From contig NZ_BSTS01000001.1 in assembly GCF_030269665.1 (NCBI RefSeq), forward strand, positions 620,001-684,000: a stretch of DNA of 64,000 bases, given 5' to 3'. A program made the translations under genes and the position numbers. The notes under the pieces were generated by a model, which was not told the origin of the DNA, ran no database searches, and saw nothing but the letters and a program-made list of their open reading frames with translations. The stretch is from Actinomycetospora sp. NBRC 106375 (GTDB lineage: Bacteria; Actinomycetota; Actinomycetes; Mycobacteriales; Pseudonocardiaceae). Shown here in pieces: positions 34,796-43,911 of the stretch (positions are counted from its first letter, which is position 1; every line of letters begins with the position of its first letter).

Positions 34796-36517
34796 GTGAC
34801 GCACGAGTTCGCGGTGTGGGCCCCCGACAGCACGTCGGTCGGCCTGGTCCTGGACGACCGGACCGAGGAGATGGCGGGCGGGACGGACGGCTGGTGGCGG
34901 GTGACGGTCCCGGACGCCGGCCCGGGCACCGACTACGCGTTCTCCCTGGACGGCGGCGACCCGCTGCCCGACCCCCGCTCGCGCTGGCAGCCCCACGGGG
35001 TGCACACCGCGTCGCGTCTCGTCGACGTCGAGCCGTCCCCCGCCGACGCCGCGTGGACCGGGAGGTCCCTGCCGGGCTCGGTGATCTACGAGATGCACGT
35101 CGGCACGTTCACCCCGGGCGGCACGTTCGCCGACGCCGAGGAGCGGCTCGACCACCTCGTCGAGCTCGGCGTCGACTTCGTCGAGGTCCTGCCGGTCAAC
35201 GCGTTCGACGGGACGCGAGGCTGGGGCTACGACGGTGTCCTCTGGTACGCGGTGACCGAGAACTACGGCGGCCCCGCGGCGTTCCGCCGGTTCGTGGACG
35301 GCTGCCACGCCCGGGGTCTCGGCGTCGTGCTCGACGTCGTCTACAACCACCTCGGCCCGTCGGGCGCCTACCTCGACCGGTTCGGGCCCTACTTCCTCGG
35401 CGAGAACGTCTGGGGGCCGTCGCTGAACCTCGACGGGCCCGGCTCGGACACCGTGCGGGCCTACATCCTGGACAACGTCACGATGTGGCTGCGCGACTAC
35501 GGCGTCGACGCCCTACGCCTCGACGCCGTGCACGCCCTGCGCGACGCCCGGGCGACCCACGTCCTCGAGGAGATGGCCGACCACGTCGCGTCATTGTCCG
35601 CGCACCTGCGCCGACCGCTGACGCTCATCGCCGAGTCCGACCTCAACGACCCACGGCTGATCACCTCGCGCGAGGCCGGCGGCTACGGGCTCGACGCGCA
35701 GTGGTGCGACGACATCCACCACGCCCTGCACTCCACGCTGACCGGGGAGACGCAGGGCTACTACGTGGACTTCGGCTCGCTGGGCGCGCTGGCCGAGGTC
35801 CTCCACGACCCCTTCCACCACGCGGGCACCTGGTCGACGTTCCGGGGCCGGACCCACGGCCGGCCGGTGGACCTGCTGCGCACCCCGGGGCACCGGTTCC
35901 TCGCCTACCTCCAGGACCACGACCAGGTCGGCAACCGCGCGGCGGGCGACCGCCTGTCCGCGACGGTCTCGCCGGGCCTGCTCGCGTGCGGGGCGGCGCT
36001 GGTGTTCTGCTCGCCGTACACGCCGATGGTGTTCATGGGCGAGGAGTGGGGCGCCCGCACGCCGTGGGCGTTCTTCGTCGGCTTCTCCGATCCGGGACTG
36101 CAGGCCGCGGTGCGGGAGGGGCGCACGAAGGAGTTCGCCGAGCACGGCTGGGGCGCCGCCGACGTGCCCGACCCGACGGCGCCGGCGACCTTCGAGGCCT
36201 CGCGGCTGGACTGGACCGAGCCCTCCCGCGAGCCGCACGCCTGGATGCTCGGCGTGTACCGGCAGCTGATCGCCCTGCGCCGCGCCCACCCCGAGCTGAC
36301 CGACCCGCACCTCGACCCGGTGCGGGTCGACCACGACACCGACGCCCGCACCCTCGTCGTGCACCGCGGCACGCTGCGGCTGGCGGTGAACCTGGGCGGG
36401 GCGCCGGCGACGCTGCCGGTGACGGCGTCGGAGGTGCTCTACGCCCCCGCCGGCGCCGACCCCGGCCCCTCCGGCCTCGCCCTCCCGGCGGAGTCGTTCG
36501 CCCTCGTCCGTATGTGA
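34796..36517 (+). CDS. treZ: Malto-oligosyltrehalose trehalohydrolase TreZ
   Basis: A 573-residue GH13 enzyme that releases free trehalose from the malto-oligosyltrehalose made by TreY. It begins with a CBM48-type domain (THEFAVWAPDSTSVGLVLDD); GH13 regions are VLDVVYNHLGPSG, VDALRLDAVHAL (nucleophile Asp), LIAESDLNDPR (acid Glu) and LQDHDQVGNRAAG. SPYTPMVFMGEEWGARTPW is typical of TreZ. The start is the GTG at 34796. It is a single gene, divergent from the giant signalling gene and convergent with pcm, and is 14 kb from treY. The last codon before the stop lies inside a palindromic terminator. Confidence 0.95.
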   Translation: MTHEFAVWAPDSTSVGLVLDDRTEEMAGGTDGWWRVTVPDAGPGTDYAFSLDGGDPLPDPRSRWQPHGVHTASRLVDVEPSPADAAWTGRSLPGSVIYEMHVGTFTPGGTFADAEERLDHLVELGVDFVEVLPVNAFDGTRGWGYDGVLWYAVTENYGGPAAFRRFVDGCHARGLGVVLDVVYNHLGPSGAYLDRFGPYFLGENVWGPSLNLDGPGSDTVRAYILDNVTMWLRDYGVDALRLDAVHALRDARATHVLEEMADHVASLSAHLRRPLTLIAESDLNDPRLITSREAGGYGLDAQWCDDIHHALHSTLTGETQGYYVDFGSLGALAEVLHDPFHHAGTWSTFRGRTHGRPVDLLRTPGHRFLAYLQDHDQVGNRAAGDRLSATVSPGLLACGAALVFCSPYTPMVFMGEEWGARTPWAFFVGFSDPGLQAAVREGRTKEFAEHGWGAADVPDPTAPATFEASRLDWTEPSREPHAWMLGVYRQLIALRRAHPELTDPHLDPVRVDHDTDARTLVVHRGTLRLAVNLGGAPATLPVTASEVLYAPAGADPGPSGLALPAESFALVRM

Positions 36518-36559
36518 GCGAACTTTGGGCCGATAGCCCCCAAGTTCGCTCACGTACGG
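36508..36559. terminator. Bidirectional hairpin terminator (palindrome family member 2)
   Basis: Core arms GTGAGCGAACTT (36514-36525) and its complement (36542-36553) are perfect. Outer pairs extend to 36508/36559 with one wobble, and three inner G-C pairs follow a single mismatch. The treZ stop codon is within the left arm. It lies between the convergent treZ and pcm genes and shares the outer ATGTGAGC...GCTCACGTA layout with the palindrome at 41182-41222. Confidence 0.75.
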
Positions 36560-36562
36560 GGA

Positions 36563-37186
36563 TCAGAGCAAAGGGACGAACGACACCGGCATGAGGTGCT
36601 CGGCGTGCCCGTCGCGGCGCACCCGGACGAGGTCGCCGCGGCGCCCGTGACCGACCGGGCACACGAGGACGCCGTCGTCGGTCAGCTGCTCGAGCAGCGC
36701 GGCGGGCACCTCGCCCTCGGCCATCGCGGCCACGGAGACGGCGTCGAAGGGTGCGCGGTCGGGGGCGCCCTCGCGGCCGTCGCCGTGGCGGACCTCGACG
36801 TTCGCGCAGCCCACCGCGGCGAGGGCGTCGCGCGCCCCGGCGGCGAGCGACGGGTGGTACTCGATCGTCACCACCTCGCGGGCGAGCCGGGACAGCACCG
36901 CCGCGGCGTACCCGCTTCCCGCGCCGACCTCGAGCACGCGCTCGGTGCCGGTGAGCCCCAGCGCCGCCGCCATCGCGGCGACCATCGCCGGCGCGGAGAT
37001 CGTCTGCCCGCACGAGATCGGGAGCGGGCCCGCCCCGTAGGCGTCGCGGGCCCGGTGCGCGGGGACGAACCGGTGGCGCGGCACCTCGGCCATCACCGCG
37101 AGGACCCGCTCGTCGTCGATGCCGCGCCGCCGCAGCTCGCCGATCATCGCGGCCCGGCGCCGCTCGTGGCCCACGGTCGGTGTCAC
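36563..37186 (-). CDS. pcm: Protein-L-isoaspartate O-methyltransferase
   Basis: A 207-residue SAM methyltransferase. PCMT landmarks are PRHRFVPAHRARDAYG, PISCGQTISAPAMVAAM, the SAM-binding motif VLEVGAGSGYAAAVLSRL and the late strand VSFVPLL. It methylates isoaspartyl residues in damaged proteins so that they can revert to aspartate. The GTG start overlaps the stop of the upstream membrane protein gene by 4 bases. It is the last gene of a three-gene coupled unit. Confidence 0.92.
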   Translation of the reverse strand: MTPTVGHERRRAAMIGELRRRGIDDERVLAVMAEVPRHRFVPAHRARDAYGAGPLPISCGQTISAPAMVAAMAAALGLTGTERVLEVGAGSGYAAAVLSRLAREVVTIEYHPSLAAGARDALAAVGCANVEVRHGDGREGAPDRAPFDAVSVAAMAEGEVPAALLEQLTDDGVLVCPVGHGRRGDLVRVRRDGHAEHLMPVSFVPLL

Positions 37187-37701
37187 ACGGCGTCCGGCCG
37201 CAGACGCTCGAGGTCGTCGGCGAGCTCCTGCGCCGGCACCGGCAGGACCGTCGGCGGCAGGACCACGGGGCTGCCGAGCCGCCCGGCCTGCGCGCGGCCG
37301 ACCTTCGCGCGCGCGGGCGTGGTGCGGGCGAGGACGGCCTCCGGGTCGCGGACGCCGATCACGAGCATCGCCCCGCCCCGCGCCGGCAGCACGTCCACCG
37401 ACCCGACCTCCGACCAGGGCAGGAACCCGGCGGCGACAACCGACCCGCCGTCGTCGACGCCCTCGGCGGTCACCACCAGCAGGGGCTTGCCCCGCAGCAG
37501 GCGCCGGGCCCCGGTGCCCGCGCTCACCGCGCCGAAGAACGCCAGCACGATCCCCATGACGACGACGCCGCCGCTCGCGCCGGTGGCCAGCAGCCACAGC
37601 CCGGCGGCCAGGACGATCACGCCCGTCACCAGGGTCATCACCGGCACGGCGCGCGGGGCCTGGACCACCACCCGGCCCGGCTCGCGGACGACCGCGCTCA
37701 C
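37183..37701 (-). CDS. Membrane protein with PH-like C-terminal domain
   Basis: A 172-residue protein: a short N-terminal strand region, two TM helices (TLVTGVIVLAAGLWLLATG and VVVMGIVLAFFGAVSAGTG), then a soluble domain of about 100 residues with alternating strands (LLVVTAEGVDDGG, FLPWSEVGSVDVL, AMLVIGVRDPEAVL). The pattern resembles bacterial PH-like membrane proteins, in which a strand-rich domain follows two helices. Function is unknown. It overlaps pcm (downstream) and the CoA-binding protein gene (upstream) by 4 bases each. Confidence 0.7.
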   Translation of the reverse strand: MSAVVREPGRVVVQAPRAVPVMTLVTGVIVLAAGLWLLATGASGGVVVMGIVLAFFGAVSAGTGARRLLRGKPLLVVTAEGVDDGGSVVAAGFLPWSEVGSVDVLPARGGAMLVIGVRDPEAVLARTTPARAKVGRAQAGRLGSPVVLPPTVLPVPAQELADDLERLRPDAV

Positions 37702-38120
37702 GCACACCACCTCCGGTGCTCGGCCCGCAGATCCCGGTCGGCGACGGCCTCGATACCCGCCCGGTGCGCGCGGGCGATCGTCCGGGCCGTCACGTTCCCG
37801 TCGGCCACCCCCGTCGGCAGCCAGACGGCCCCGCCCCCGACGCCGGCGACCTCGGCGACCACCGCGTCCCACGCGTCCGGCGCCCGGCAGACCACGACGA
37901 GGTCGGGCGGCGGGACGTCGGCGAGCGTCGGCGCGCACAGCCGCCCGAGCGTCTCGACGACGTGCGGGTTGACGAGGTCGACCGTCCACGCGGTCCGGTC
38001 GAGCAGGTAGGCCGCGAGCCGGAAGCTGGGCCGGTTGAACCGGTCGGAGACCCCCAGCACCGCGACGCGCTTGACCGTCGCCAGCAGCGCGCCGACCGCG
38101 GCGTCGTCGGTCCCCGTCAC
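37698..38120 (-). CDS. CoA-binding domain protein (YccU-like)
   Basis: A 140-residue Rossmann-fold protein. It contains VAVLGVSDRFNRPSFRLAAYL, the CoA_binding signature of YccU-like stand-alone proteins related to the succinyl-CoA synthetase alpha N-domain, and the later strand GGAVWLPTGVADGN. The catalytic His of succinyl-CoA synthetase is not part of this domain. The GTG at 38120 is preceded by GGAGGATGGGGG. It is the first gene of the unit ending in pcm. Its ligand and role are unknown. Confidence 0.85.
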   Translation of the reverse strand: MTGTDDAAVGALLATVKRVAVLGVSDRFNRPSFRLAAYLLDRTAWTVDLVNPHVVETLGRLCAPTLADVPPPDLVVVCRAPDAWDAVVAEVAGVGGGAVWLPTGVADGNVTARTIARAHRAGIEAVADRDLRAEHRRWCA

Positions 38121-38230
38121 TCCCCCATCCTCCCGCACCTGACGTGAGCGGTTCCCGACCCCGTGACGCAGGAAAGTGCTGACATCGGCGAGAACTTGCA
38201 CGACCCCGCGGGGGCGCCCAGAGTCGTCCG

Positions 38231-41185
38231 GTGGCCACGGTCGACCTCCCCTCGCCCCGCACCCGCGCGCCGGCCCCGGAGGAGGCCCTGGAGCGGGCGT
38301 TGGCCGACCGGGTGGACGGCGAGGTCCGGTTCGACGCCGGCTCCCGCGCGACGTACGCCGTCGACGCCTCGAACTACCGCCAGGTCCCGATCGGTGTCGT
38401 CGTCCCCCGCTCGATCGACGCCGGCGTCGAGGCCCTGGCCGTCTGCCGCGAGCACGACGTCCCTGTCCTGTCCCGCGGCGGCGGCACGAGCCTCGCCGGG
38501 CAGTGCTGCAACGCCGCGGTGGTGATCGACTGGTCGAAGTACTGCACGCGCCTCGTGTCGGTCGACGAGCAGGAGCGCACCTGCGTCGTCGAGCCCGGGA
38601 TCAAGCTCGACGACCTCAACGCGGCGCTGCCCGGCCGGCTGATCTACGGACCGAAGCCCGCGACGCACGTCAGCTGCACCCTCGGTGGCATGATCGGCAA
38701 CAACTCGTGCGGGTCGACCGCGCAGGTGTTCGGCAAGGTCGCCGACAACGTCCGCCGCCTGGAGATCCTCACCCACGACGGGCTGCGGATGTGGGTGGGC
38801 CCGACGACGGCCGCCGAGTACGACGCGATCCAGGCCGCGGGCGGGCGGCGCGCCGAGATCTACCGCGGCCTGCGGGCGATCGCGCAGGACAACGCCGCCC
38901 TGGTCGCCGACCGCTTCCCCGACATCCCGCGACGCGTGTCGGGCTACAACCTCGACGACCTGCTGCCCGGCCCGGACGCCGACGGCCACGGCTTCGACGT
39001 CGCCAAGGCGCTGGTCGGCACCGAGTCGACGCTGGTCACGGTGCTGCACGCCGAGCTGGACCTCGTCACCGAGGCCCGGCACACCGCGCTCGTCGTGCTC
39101 GGGTTCGACGACGTGGTCGCGGCCGCCTGGTGCGTCCCGGCGATCCTGCCGCACGCGCCGCACTTCCTGGAGTGCATCGACCGCGTCATCGTCGAGTTCG
39201 AGCGCGCCCGCGGCTTCCACCAGGACGCGATGGCGGCGATGCCCGCGGGCCACAGCTGGCTGATGGTGCAGATCCGCGACGAGGAGCCCGCGCGGGTCAC
39301 CGAGCGCACGCAGGCCCTGACCGACGCGCTGCGGGCGCACGGGCCGTCGATCCTCACCGTCACCGACCCCGCCCAGCAGGCCGAGCTCTTCGCCATCCGG
39401 GAGTCCGCGCTGCCGGTCTCGGCGCGTGACCCGCTCACCGGCCGCGACAACTACGAGGGCTGGGAGGACGCGGCGCTGCCCACCGACCGGCTCGCCGACT
39501 ACCTGGCCGAGTGGGTCGCGCTGCTCGACGAGTACGGGTTCACCGAGGGCACCGCGATCTACGGCCACTTCGGGCACGGCTGCATCCACACCCGCATCCC
39601 GTTCGACCTCGGCTCCACTCCGGGCATCGCCGCCTACCGCACCTTCATGGAGCGCTCCGCGGACCTGTGCGTGAAGTACGGCGGATCGCTCTCCGGCGAG
39701 CACGGCGACGGCCAGTCGCGCGGCGAGCTGCTGGAGCAGATGTACGGCCCGGAGCTGGTGCGCGCGTTCGAGTCGGTGAAGGCCCTGTTCGACCCGCGGA
39801 ACCGGATGAACCCCGGCAAGGTCGTGCACCCGTACCGCCTCGACGAGCACCTGCACGTCGGCGCCGACTACGCCCCGGACGACCCGGCCTCGGCGTTCTC
39901 CTATCCGTCCGACGACGGCCGCTTCACCCGCGCCGTCGAGCGCTGCATCGGTGTCGGGCGGTGCCGGCGCTCCGACGGCGACGTCATGTGCCCGTCGTAC
40001 CGGGCCACCGGCGAGGAGCACCACTCGACGCGGGGCCGCTCGCGCCTGCTCTGGGAGATGCTGCGCGGCCACGCCGACTCGCCGATCCGCGACGGCTGGC
40101 GCTCGACCGAGGTCCGCGACGCCCTGGATCTCTGCCTGGCGTGCAAGGGCTGCCTGTCCGACTGCCCGGTCAACGTCGACATGGCGACCTACAAGGCCGA
40201 GTTCCTGCACCACCACCACGCCGGGCGGCCGTGGACGCGCCCGCGCTCGCACCTGTCGATGGGCTGGCTGCCCGCGCTCGCCCGGGTCGCTTCACCGCTC
40301 GCGCGGCTGGTGAACCGGGTGACGTCGTCGCGGGCGGCGCCCCTGCTCAAGCGCCTCGGCGGCATCGACGAGCGACGCGGCATCCCGGCGTTCGCCACGC
40401 CGCGGTTCTCGCACTGGTACCGCGCCCGCGGCCCCCGTGGCGCGGGGACGCGCGGCGAGGTGCTGCTGTGGCCGGACACGTTCACCGAGTTCCTCCACCC
40501 CCGCGCGGGGGCCGACGCGGTGCGCGTCCTCGAGGCGGCGGGCTTCCGCGTGCGGCTGCCCGAGCGGGAGCTGTGCTGCGGGCTGACGTGGGTCACGACC
40601 GGCCAGCTCGACGTCGCCGCCCGGGTGCTCGGGCGCACGCTCGACGCGCTCGCCCCGGCGGTCCGCGCCGGCATGCCGATCGTCGGGCTCGAGCCCAGCT
40701 GCACCGCGGTGCTCACCGACGACGCGGTGAACCTGCTGCCCGGGCCGCGGGCCGACGCCATCGCCGCGGCGACGACGACGCTCGGACGGTTGCTCGCCGA
40801 ACGCGCGCCGGACTGGGCGCCGCCGGGTCTGCACGGCCGCGACGTGATCGTCCAGCAGCACTGCCACCAGCACGCGACCGGCGGCTACGGCGCCGAGACC
40901 GCGGTGCTGCGGCGGGCGGGCGCCGAGGTCGAGGTGCTCGACTCCGGGTGCTGCGGGCTGGCGGGCAACTTCGGCTTCGAGCAGGGGCACTACGAGGTCT
41001 CGGTCGCGTGCGCCGAGCACGTGCTGCTGCCCCGCGTGCGGTCGGCGTCCCCCGACACCGCGGTGATCGCCGACGGCTTCTCCTGCCGCACCCAGATCGA
41101 CCAGCTCAGCGAGCGCCGCGGCGACCACCTCGCCTCCCTGCTCGCCTCCGGCCTCCCCGACGAGCCCCTCCCCTGGCCCATGTGA
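38231..41185 (+). CDS. FAD-linked oxidase fused to an Fe-S electron-transfer module (D-lactate dehydrogenase type)
   Basis: A 984-residue protein. Residues 40-290 are an FAD_binding_4 (PCMH) domain (VPVLSRGGGTSLAGQCCNAA, ATHVSCTLGGMIGNNSCG). Residues 300-540 are the FAD-oxidase C domain (YGHFGHGCIHTRIPFD, SGEHGDGQSRGE). Then come two 4Fe-4S motifs (CIGVGRC...CP and CLACKGCLSDCP; residues 575-660) and two CCG cysteine-rich domains (ELCCGLTW and SGCCGLAGNFGFE). This is the architecture of GlcD-GlcF fusions and the Dld2/quinone-dependent D-lactate dehydrogenases, which oxidise D-2-hydroxyacids at the membrane; the exact substrate is not certain. The GTG start is 110 nt from the divergent CoA-binding gene. 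The stop is inside the palindrome at 41182. Confidence 0.9.
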   Translation: MATVDLPSPRTRAPAPEEALERALADRVDGEVRFDAGSRATYAVDASNYRQVPIGVVVPRSIDAGVEALAVCREHDVPVLSRGGGTSLAGQCCNAAVVIDWSKYCTRLVSVDEQERTCVVEPGIKLDDLNAALPGRLIYGPKPATHVSCTLGGMIGNNSCGSTAQVFGKVADNVRRLEILTHDGLRMWVGPTTAAEYDAIQAAGGRRAEIYRGLRAIAQDNAALVADRFPDIPRRVSGYNLDDLLPGPDADGHGFDVAKALVGTESTLVTVLHAELDLVTEARHTALVVLGFDDVVAAAWCVPAILPHAPHFLECIDRVIVEFERARGFHQDAMAAMPAGHSWLMVQIRDEEPARVTERTQALTDALRAHGPSILTVTDPAQQAELFAIRESALPVSARDPLTGRDNYEGWEDAALPTDRLADYLAEWVALLDEYGFTEGTAIYGHFGHGCIHTRIPFDLGSTPGIAAYRTFMERSADLCVKYGGSLSGEHGDGQSRGELLEQMYGPELVRAFESVKALFDPRNRMNPGKVVHPYRLDEHLHVGADYAPDDPASAFSYPSDDGRFTRAVERCIGVGRCRRSDGDVMCPSYRATGEEHHSTRGRSRLLWEMLRGHADSPIRDGWRSTEVRDALDLCLACKGCLSDCPVNVDMATYKAEFLHHHHAGRPWTRPRSHLSMGWLPALARVASPLARLVNRVTSSRAAPLLKRLGGIDERRGIPAFATPRFSHWYRARGPRGAGTRGEVLLWPDTFTEFLHPRAGADAVRVLEAAGFRVRLPERELCCGLTWVTTGQLDVAARVLGRTLDALAPAVRAGMPIVGLEPSCTAVLTDDAVNLLPGPRADAIAAATTTLGRLLAERAPDWAPPGLHGRDVIVQQHCHQHATGGYGAETAVLRRAGAEVEVLDSGCCGLAGNFGFEQGHYEVSVACAEHVLLPRVRSASPDTAVIADGFSCRTQIDQLSERRGDHLASLLASGLPDEPLPWPM

Positions 41186-41222
41186 GCAGTTGGCGCCCCT
41201 CCCGGGGGCGCCAACTGCTCAC
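41182..41222. terminator. Bidirectional hairpin terminator (palindrome family member 3)
   Basis: Eighteen-base arms (41182-41199 and 41205-41222) with a 5-base loop; the left arm reads GTGAGCAGTTGGCGCCCC and differs from that at 1738 at only two positions. The TGA of the FAD oxidase gene (41183-41185) is in the left arm and the TGA of the convergent aminotransferase gene (41219-41221) is in the right arm, so one palindrome supplies both stop codons. Confidence 0.78.
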
Positions 41223-42394
41223 GTATCGAAGAGGGCGGTGCGGAGGCGGTCGAGGGCCTCGGCGAGGACAGGGCGGGACATGGCGAGGTTGAGGCGCATG
41301 CCGCCGCGGCCGGCGTCGCCGCACGCGGCGCCGTCGGTGAGGACGACGCCGGCCTCGCGCGCCAGGAACGCCGACGGCGGCTCGTCGAGGTCCAGCCCGC
41401 GGCCGTCGAGCCAGGCGAGGTAGGTGCCCTCGGGCACGGTGACGCGCAGGCCGGGCAGGTCGGCGCCGGCCAGCAGCGCCCGGTTGCCGTCGAGGTAGGC
41501 CAGCACCTCGTCGAGCCAGTCGCGCGAGTCCCGGTAGGCCGCCGTGGTCGCGAGCACCCCGGGCGTGGCGGTCCCGTGCTCGGCGAGGTAGCCGGTCGCG
41601 GTCCAGTGCTCGGCGTCGGCGGCGTTCGACAGCACCACCTGCCCGCACTTCAGCCCCGGGGTGTTCCAGGCCTTGGACGCCGAGGTCGCGGTCACCGTGT
41701 GCGCGGCCGCCGCCTCCGAGGACGCCGCGTACGGGCGGTGCCGGTGCCCGTCGAACGTCAGCGGCGCGTGGATCTCGTCGGCGAACACCCGCACCCCGTG
41801 CCGCTCGACGACCTCGGTGACCGCCGCCAGCTCGGCGTCGTCGAGCACCCGCCCGGTGGGGTTGTGCGGGTTGGTCAGCACGAGCAGCCCCGCACCCGCC
41901 GCGAAGGCGCGGTCGATGCCCTCGAGGTCGAGGACGAAGCGGTCGCCGTCGCGGGCCATCGGGACCGTCACGAGCTCGCGGTCGACCATGGCCGGCACGG
42001 TCAGGAACGGCATGTACGCCGGGGTCGGCAGCACGATCGGGCTGCCGGGGCGCGTGAAGTGCCGGACCGTCGCCGTGAACGCGGTGAGCACGTCGGGCAC
42101 CGGCCGCACCCACGCCGGGTCGGGCGCCCAGGAGAACCGGTCGCCCCAGAACGACGAGCAGGCCGCGGCCATGTCGCCGACCCACGCGTCGGGCAGGTAG
42201 CCGAACAGCGACGCGTCGGCCGAGCGCCGCACCGCCCCGGCCACGGCGTCGGCCACCGGGTAGTCCATCTCGGCGACGAACGCGCCGATCAGCCCCCGCC
42301 CGTGGGACTCCCCGGGCGTCGACCACTTCCAGCTCCCGGCGGCCCGCATGTACTCGGCGGTCAGGGCGTCGAAGCGGTGTCCCGTCGTCGTCAT
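41219..42394 (-). CDS. MalY/PatB-type PLP enzyme (cystathionine beta-lyase or aminotransferase)
   Basis: A 391-residue fold-type I PLP enzyme. The Schiff-base Lys is in TATSASKAWNTPGLKCGQVV, the Asn/Asp contacts are in LLVLTNPHNPTGRVL and VRVFADEIHAPLTFDG, and the phosphate Arg is in GMRLNLAMSR. The N-terminus (KWSTPGESHGRGLIGAFVAEMDY) and the FADEIHAPL string are typical of the MalY/PatB subfamily, which mostly cleaves cystathionine or cysteine C-S bonds. It ends in the palindrome at 41182-41222. Its start is 12 nt downstream of the pyruvate kinase stop, so it may be co-transcribed with pyk. Confidence 0.88.
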   Translation of the reverse strand: MTTTGHRFDALTAEYMRAAGSWKWSTPGESHGRGLIGAFVAEMDYPVADAVAGAVRRSADASLFGYLPDAWVGDMAAACSSFWGDRFSWAPDPAWVRPVPDVLTAFTATVRHFTRPGSPIVLPTPAYMPFLTVPAMVDRELVTVPMARDGDRFVLDLEGIDRAFAAGAGLLVLTNPHNPTGRVLDDAELAAVTEVVERHGVRVFADEIHAPLTFDGHRHRPYAASSEAAAAHTVTATSASKAWNTPGLKCGQVVLSNAADAEHWTATGYLAEHGTATPGVLATTAAYRDSRDWLDEVLAYLDGNRALLAGADLPGLRVTVPEGTYLAWLDGRGLDLDEPPSAFLAREAGVVLTDGAACGDAGRGGMRLNLAMSRPVLAEALDRLRTALFDT

Positions 42395-42405
42395 CGGCGG
42401 CGAAA

Positions 42406-43824
42406 CTATCGGGCGTCCTCGCCGATCTTGTGCACGCGCAGCAGGTTGGTCTTGCCCACGGTGCCGGGCGGCGACCCGGAGACGATCACGACGAGCTCGC
42501 CGGCGCCGAACCGGCCGATCTCGAGCAGCGACGCGTCCACCTGGCGGATCATCGCGTCGGTGGTGTCGGCCCAGGGCACGAGGAAGGTCTCCACGCCCCA
42601 GCTCAGCGCGAGCTGGCTGCGCACCTCGGGCACCGGGGTGAACGCGAGCACCGGCAGCCGGGTGTGCAGGCGGGCCAGGCGCCGCACGGTGTCGCCGGTG
42701 CGGGTGAACGCGACGAGCGCGCGGGCGTTGAGTCGCTCGCCGATGTCACGCGCGGCGGTGGTGACGACGCCGCGCTGGGTGCGGGGCACGTGCTGGATCG
42801 GCGGCACCGACGCCGGCCCGACCTCCACGGCGGCGACGATGCGCGCCATCGTCTGCACCGTCTCGATCGGGTAGTCGCCGACGCTGGTCTCGCCGGAGAG
42901 CATCACCGCGTCGGCGCCGTCGAGCACGGCGTTGGCGACGTCGGAGGCCTCGGCGCGGGTCGGCCGGAAACTGTGGATCATCGACTCGAGCATCTGCGTG
43001 GCGACGACCACCGGCTTGGCGTTCTCGCGCGCGATCTGCACCGCGCGCTTCTGCACCAGCGGCACGTCCTCCAGTGCCAGCTCCACGCCCAGGTCGCCGC
43101 GCGCGACCATGATCGCGTCGAAGGCGAGCACGATCGCCTCGAGCGCGTCGACGGCCTCGGGCTTCTCGAGCTTCGCGATCACCGGCAGGCGCGCGCCGTA
43201 CTCGTCCATGATCTTTCCGACGAGCTCGGCGTCGGCGGGCGACCGCACGAACGACAGCGCGATCATGTCGACGCGCAGGCCGAGCGCGAAGCGCAGGTCG
43301 GCCTCGTCCTTGTCGCTCATCGCGGGCACCGAGACGGCGGTGTTGGGCAGCGAGATGCCCTTGTGGTCGGACACCCGACCGCCCTCAATCACGCGGGCGA
43401 CGACGTCGCGGCCCTCGACGGCGGTGACCTCGAGGGCGACGTTGCCGTCGTCCACCAGCAGCGACTCGCCGGGCCGGCAGTCGTCGGCGAGGCCCGAGTA
43501 CGTGGTGGAGACGCGGTCGTGGGTGCCCACGACGTCCTCGGTGGTGATGCGCACGGTCTCGCCCGCCGTCCACATCTGCGGACCGTCGGCGAACGTCCCG
43601 AGACGGATCTTCGGGCCCTGGAGGTCGGCGAGGATGCCCACCGCCCGGCCCTCGGCGTCGGCCGCCTCGCGCACCCGCAGGTAGGTCTGTTCGTGGTCGG
43701 CGTGGGTGCCGTGGCTGAAGTTGAGCCGGGCGACGTCCATGCCGGCGCGGACGAGGTCACGGATGGCCTCGGGTGAAGACGTCGCAGGCCCCAGCGTGCA
43801 CACGATCTTGGCTCGTCGGCTCAC
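42406..43824 (-). CDS. pyk: Pyruvate kinase
   Basis: A 472-residue glycolytic enzyme making pyruvate and ATP from phosphoenolpyruvate and ADP. It begins SRRAKIVCTLGPATSSPE, has the substrate-binding Arg in MDVARLNFSHG, the signature region LPVIAKLEKPEAVDAL with the catalytic Lys, and the metal-ligand Glu and MVARGDLGVE. The C-terminal allosteric domain is complete (VVIVSGSPPGTVGKTNLLRVH). The start is the GTG at 43824. It is the first gene of a likely pyk-malY unit, divergent from the AI-2E-family permease. Confidence 0.97.
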   Translation of the reverse strand: MSRRAKIVCTLGPATSSPEAIRDLVRAGMDVARLNFSHGTHADHEQTYLRVREAADAEGRAVGILADLQGPKIRLGTFADGPQMWTAGETVRITTEDVVGTHDRVSTTYSGLADDCRPGESLLVDDGNVALEVTAVEGRDVVARVIEGGRVSDHKGISLPNTAVSVPAMSDKDEADLRFALGLRVDMIALSFVRSPADAELVGKIMDEYGARLPVIAKLEKPEAVDALEAIVLAFDAIMVARGDLGVELALEDVPLVQKRAVQIARENAKPVVVATQMLESMIHSFRPTRAEASDVANAVLDGADAVMLSGETSVGDYPIETVQTMARIVAAVEVGPASVPPIQHVPRTQRGVVTTAARDIGERLNARALVAFTRTGDTVRRLARLHTRLPVLAFTPVPEVRSQLALSWGVETFLVPWADTTDAMIRQVDASLLEIGRFGAGELVVIVSGSPPGTVGKTNLLRVHKIGEDAR

Positions 43825-43911
43825 GGCCCCATGCTAGACGCCTCTGCACCGATCCAGCAGCCGTCCCCGCTCGTCCGCCCCCCGTCCGGCGCACGGGACT
43901 ACGGTGCGGGG

